Shown here: one piece after another, positions 6,268 through 6,381 of the stretch
How positions within the stretch are numbered: position 1 is the first letter of the stretch
Layout of the letters: each line of letters opens with the position of its first letter
Assembly: GCA_034666965.1 (NCBI GenBank)
Contig: JAXDKT010000040.1
Coordinates: 1 to 6,381 of the forward strand
Origin: Chersky-267 sp034666965
GTDB taxonomy: Bacteria; Chloroflexota; Limnocylindria; Limnocylindrales; CSP1-4
Length of the DNA: 6,381 bases
Reading direction: 5' to 3'
The notes under the pieces: model-generated
Database searches by the model: none
Told to the model about the DNA's origin: nothing
What the model saw: only the letters and a program-made list of their open reading frames with translations
Made by a program: the position numbers and the translations under genes

Positions 6268-6381
6268 GCGAGAACCGAGGGGGCACGTGGGCGAGACCCG
6301 GGGCCCGGCACAGGGTCAGCGGCACCCGCGAACGGGGGCGAAACGGCCACGGCCCGCATCGTGCCCGGCCGCGTCGTGGGC

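Larger units (their letters stand above)
6121..6381. other. Unassigned region to the right edge
   Basis: No convincing gene is seen. Base composition is more mixed than in the array up to about 6270, then again GC-rich. It holds a small hairpin at 6196-6215 and a promoter-like stretch at 6239-6267. From GTG 6287 a frame stays open to the window end (31 codons, Arg/Pro/Ala-rich, beginning MGETRGPAQGQRHP), with an AGGGGG 3 bases upstream. That spacing is short and open frames are common in such GC-rich DNA, so I do not call it a gene. Confidence 0.4.

Noticed and set aside
6240..6381. A structured RNA (RNase P, tmRNA or 6S-like)
   Set aside because: The GC-rich right edge looked RNA-like, but no conserved core such as the RNase P or tmRNA signatures could be found.

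Overview
The window is strongly GC-rich, and its four recognisable genes all lie on the + strand, almost end to end, from the left edge to about 5774. After them comes a gene-free stretch with an unusual GC-rich repeat array. The GC content, frequent GTG starts, a GAF-EAL protein with an actinobacterial/Chloroflexota flavour and a lipase-maturation-factor-like protein suggest a free-living high-GC bacterium. Chloroflexota or Actinomycetota is my guess by impression only; nothing here fixes the taxon.

Region 1 (2-2807) is a signalling pair. The first gene is the C-terminal part of a hybrid sensor histidine kinase (HisKA, HATPase_c and receiver); its sensory N-terminus is outside the window. 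It is followed, with overlap or a 7-base gap depending on the start, by a receiver-GAF-EAL protein that keeps all the recognisable catalytic residues of a cyclic-di-GMP phosphodiesterase. The likely logic is: signal, kinase, phosphorylated receiver, altered c-di-GMP breakdown.

Region 2 (2827-5774) holds a multi-pass membrane protein of the lipase maturation factor family and an FAD-dependent oxidoreductase of the phytoene desaturase/PYROXD2-like group. These two overlap by 4 bases (GTGA), so they are probably translationally coupled. The oxidoreductase gene carries a 30-base tandem duplication that repeats the first beta strand of its FAD-binding fold and leaves its true start uncertain. All four genes could form one transcription unit, but a functional link between the signalling pair and the membrane/redox pair is inference.

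Region 3 (5775-6381) has no convincing gene. From 5814 to about 6120 there are about 19 degenerate units starting with GTGCCGG, 13 to 19 bases long, with a higher-order partial duplication and paired GGGCGGGG runs. Beyond it is a less GC-biased stretch with a small hairpin and a promoter-like pair of hexamers around an imperfect dyad, possibly the front of a gene that runs off the right edge.

No tRNA, rRNA, CRISPR, insertion sequence or phage gene was seen. The most unusual items are the repeat array and the in-gene duplication. I see no clearly new multi-gene system.
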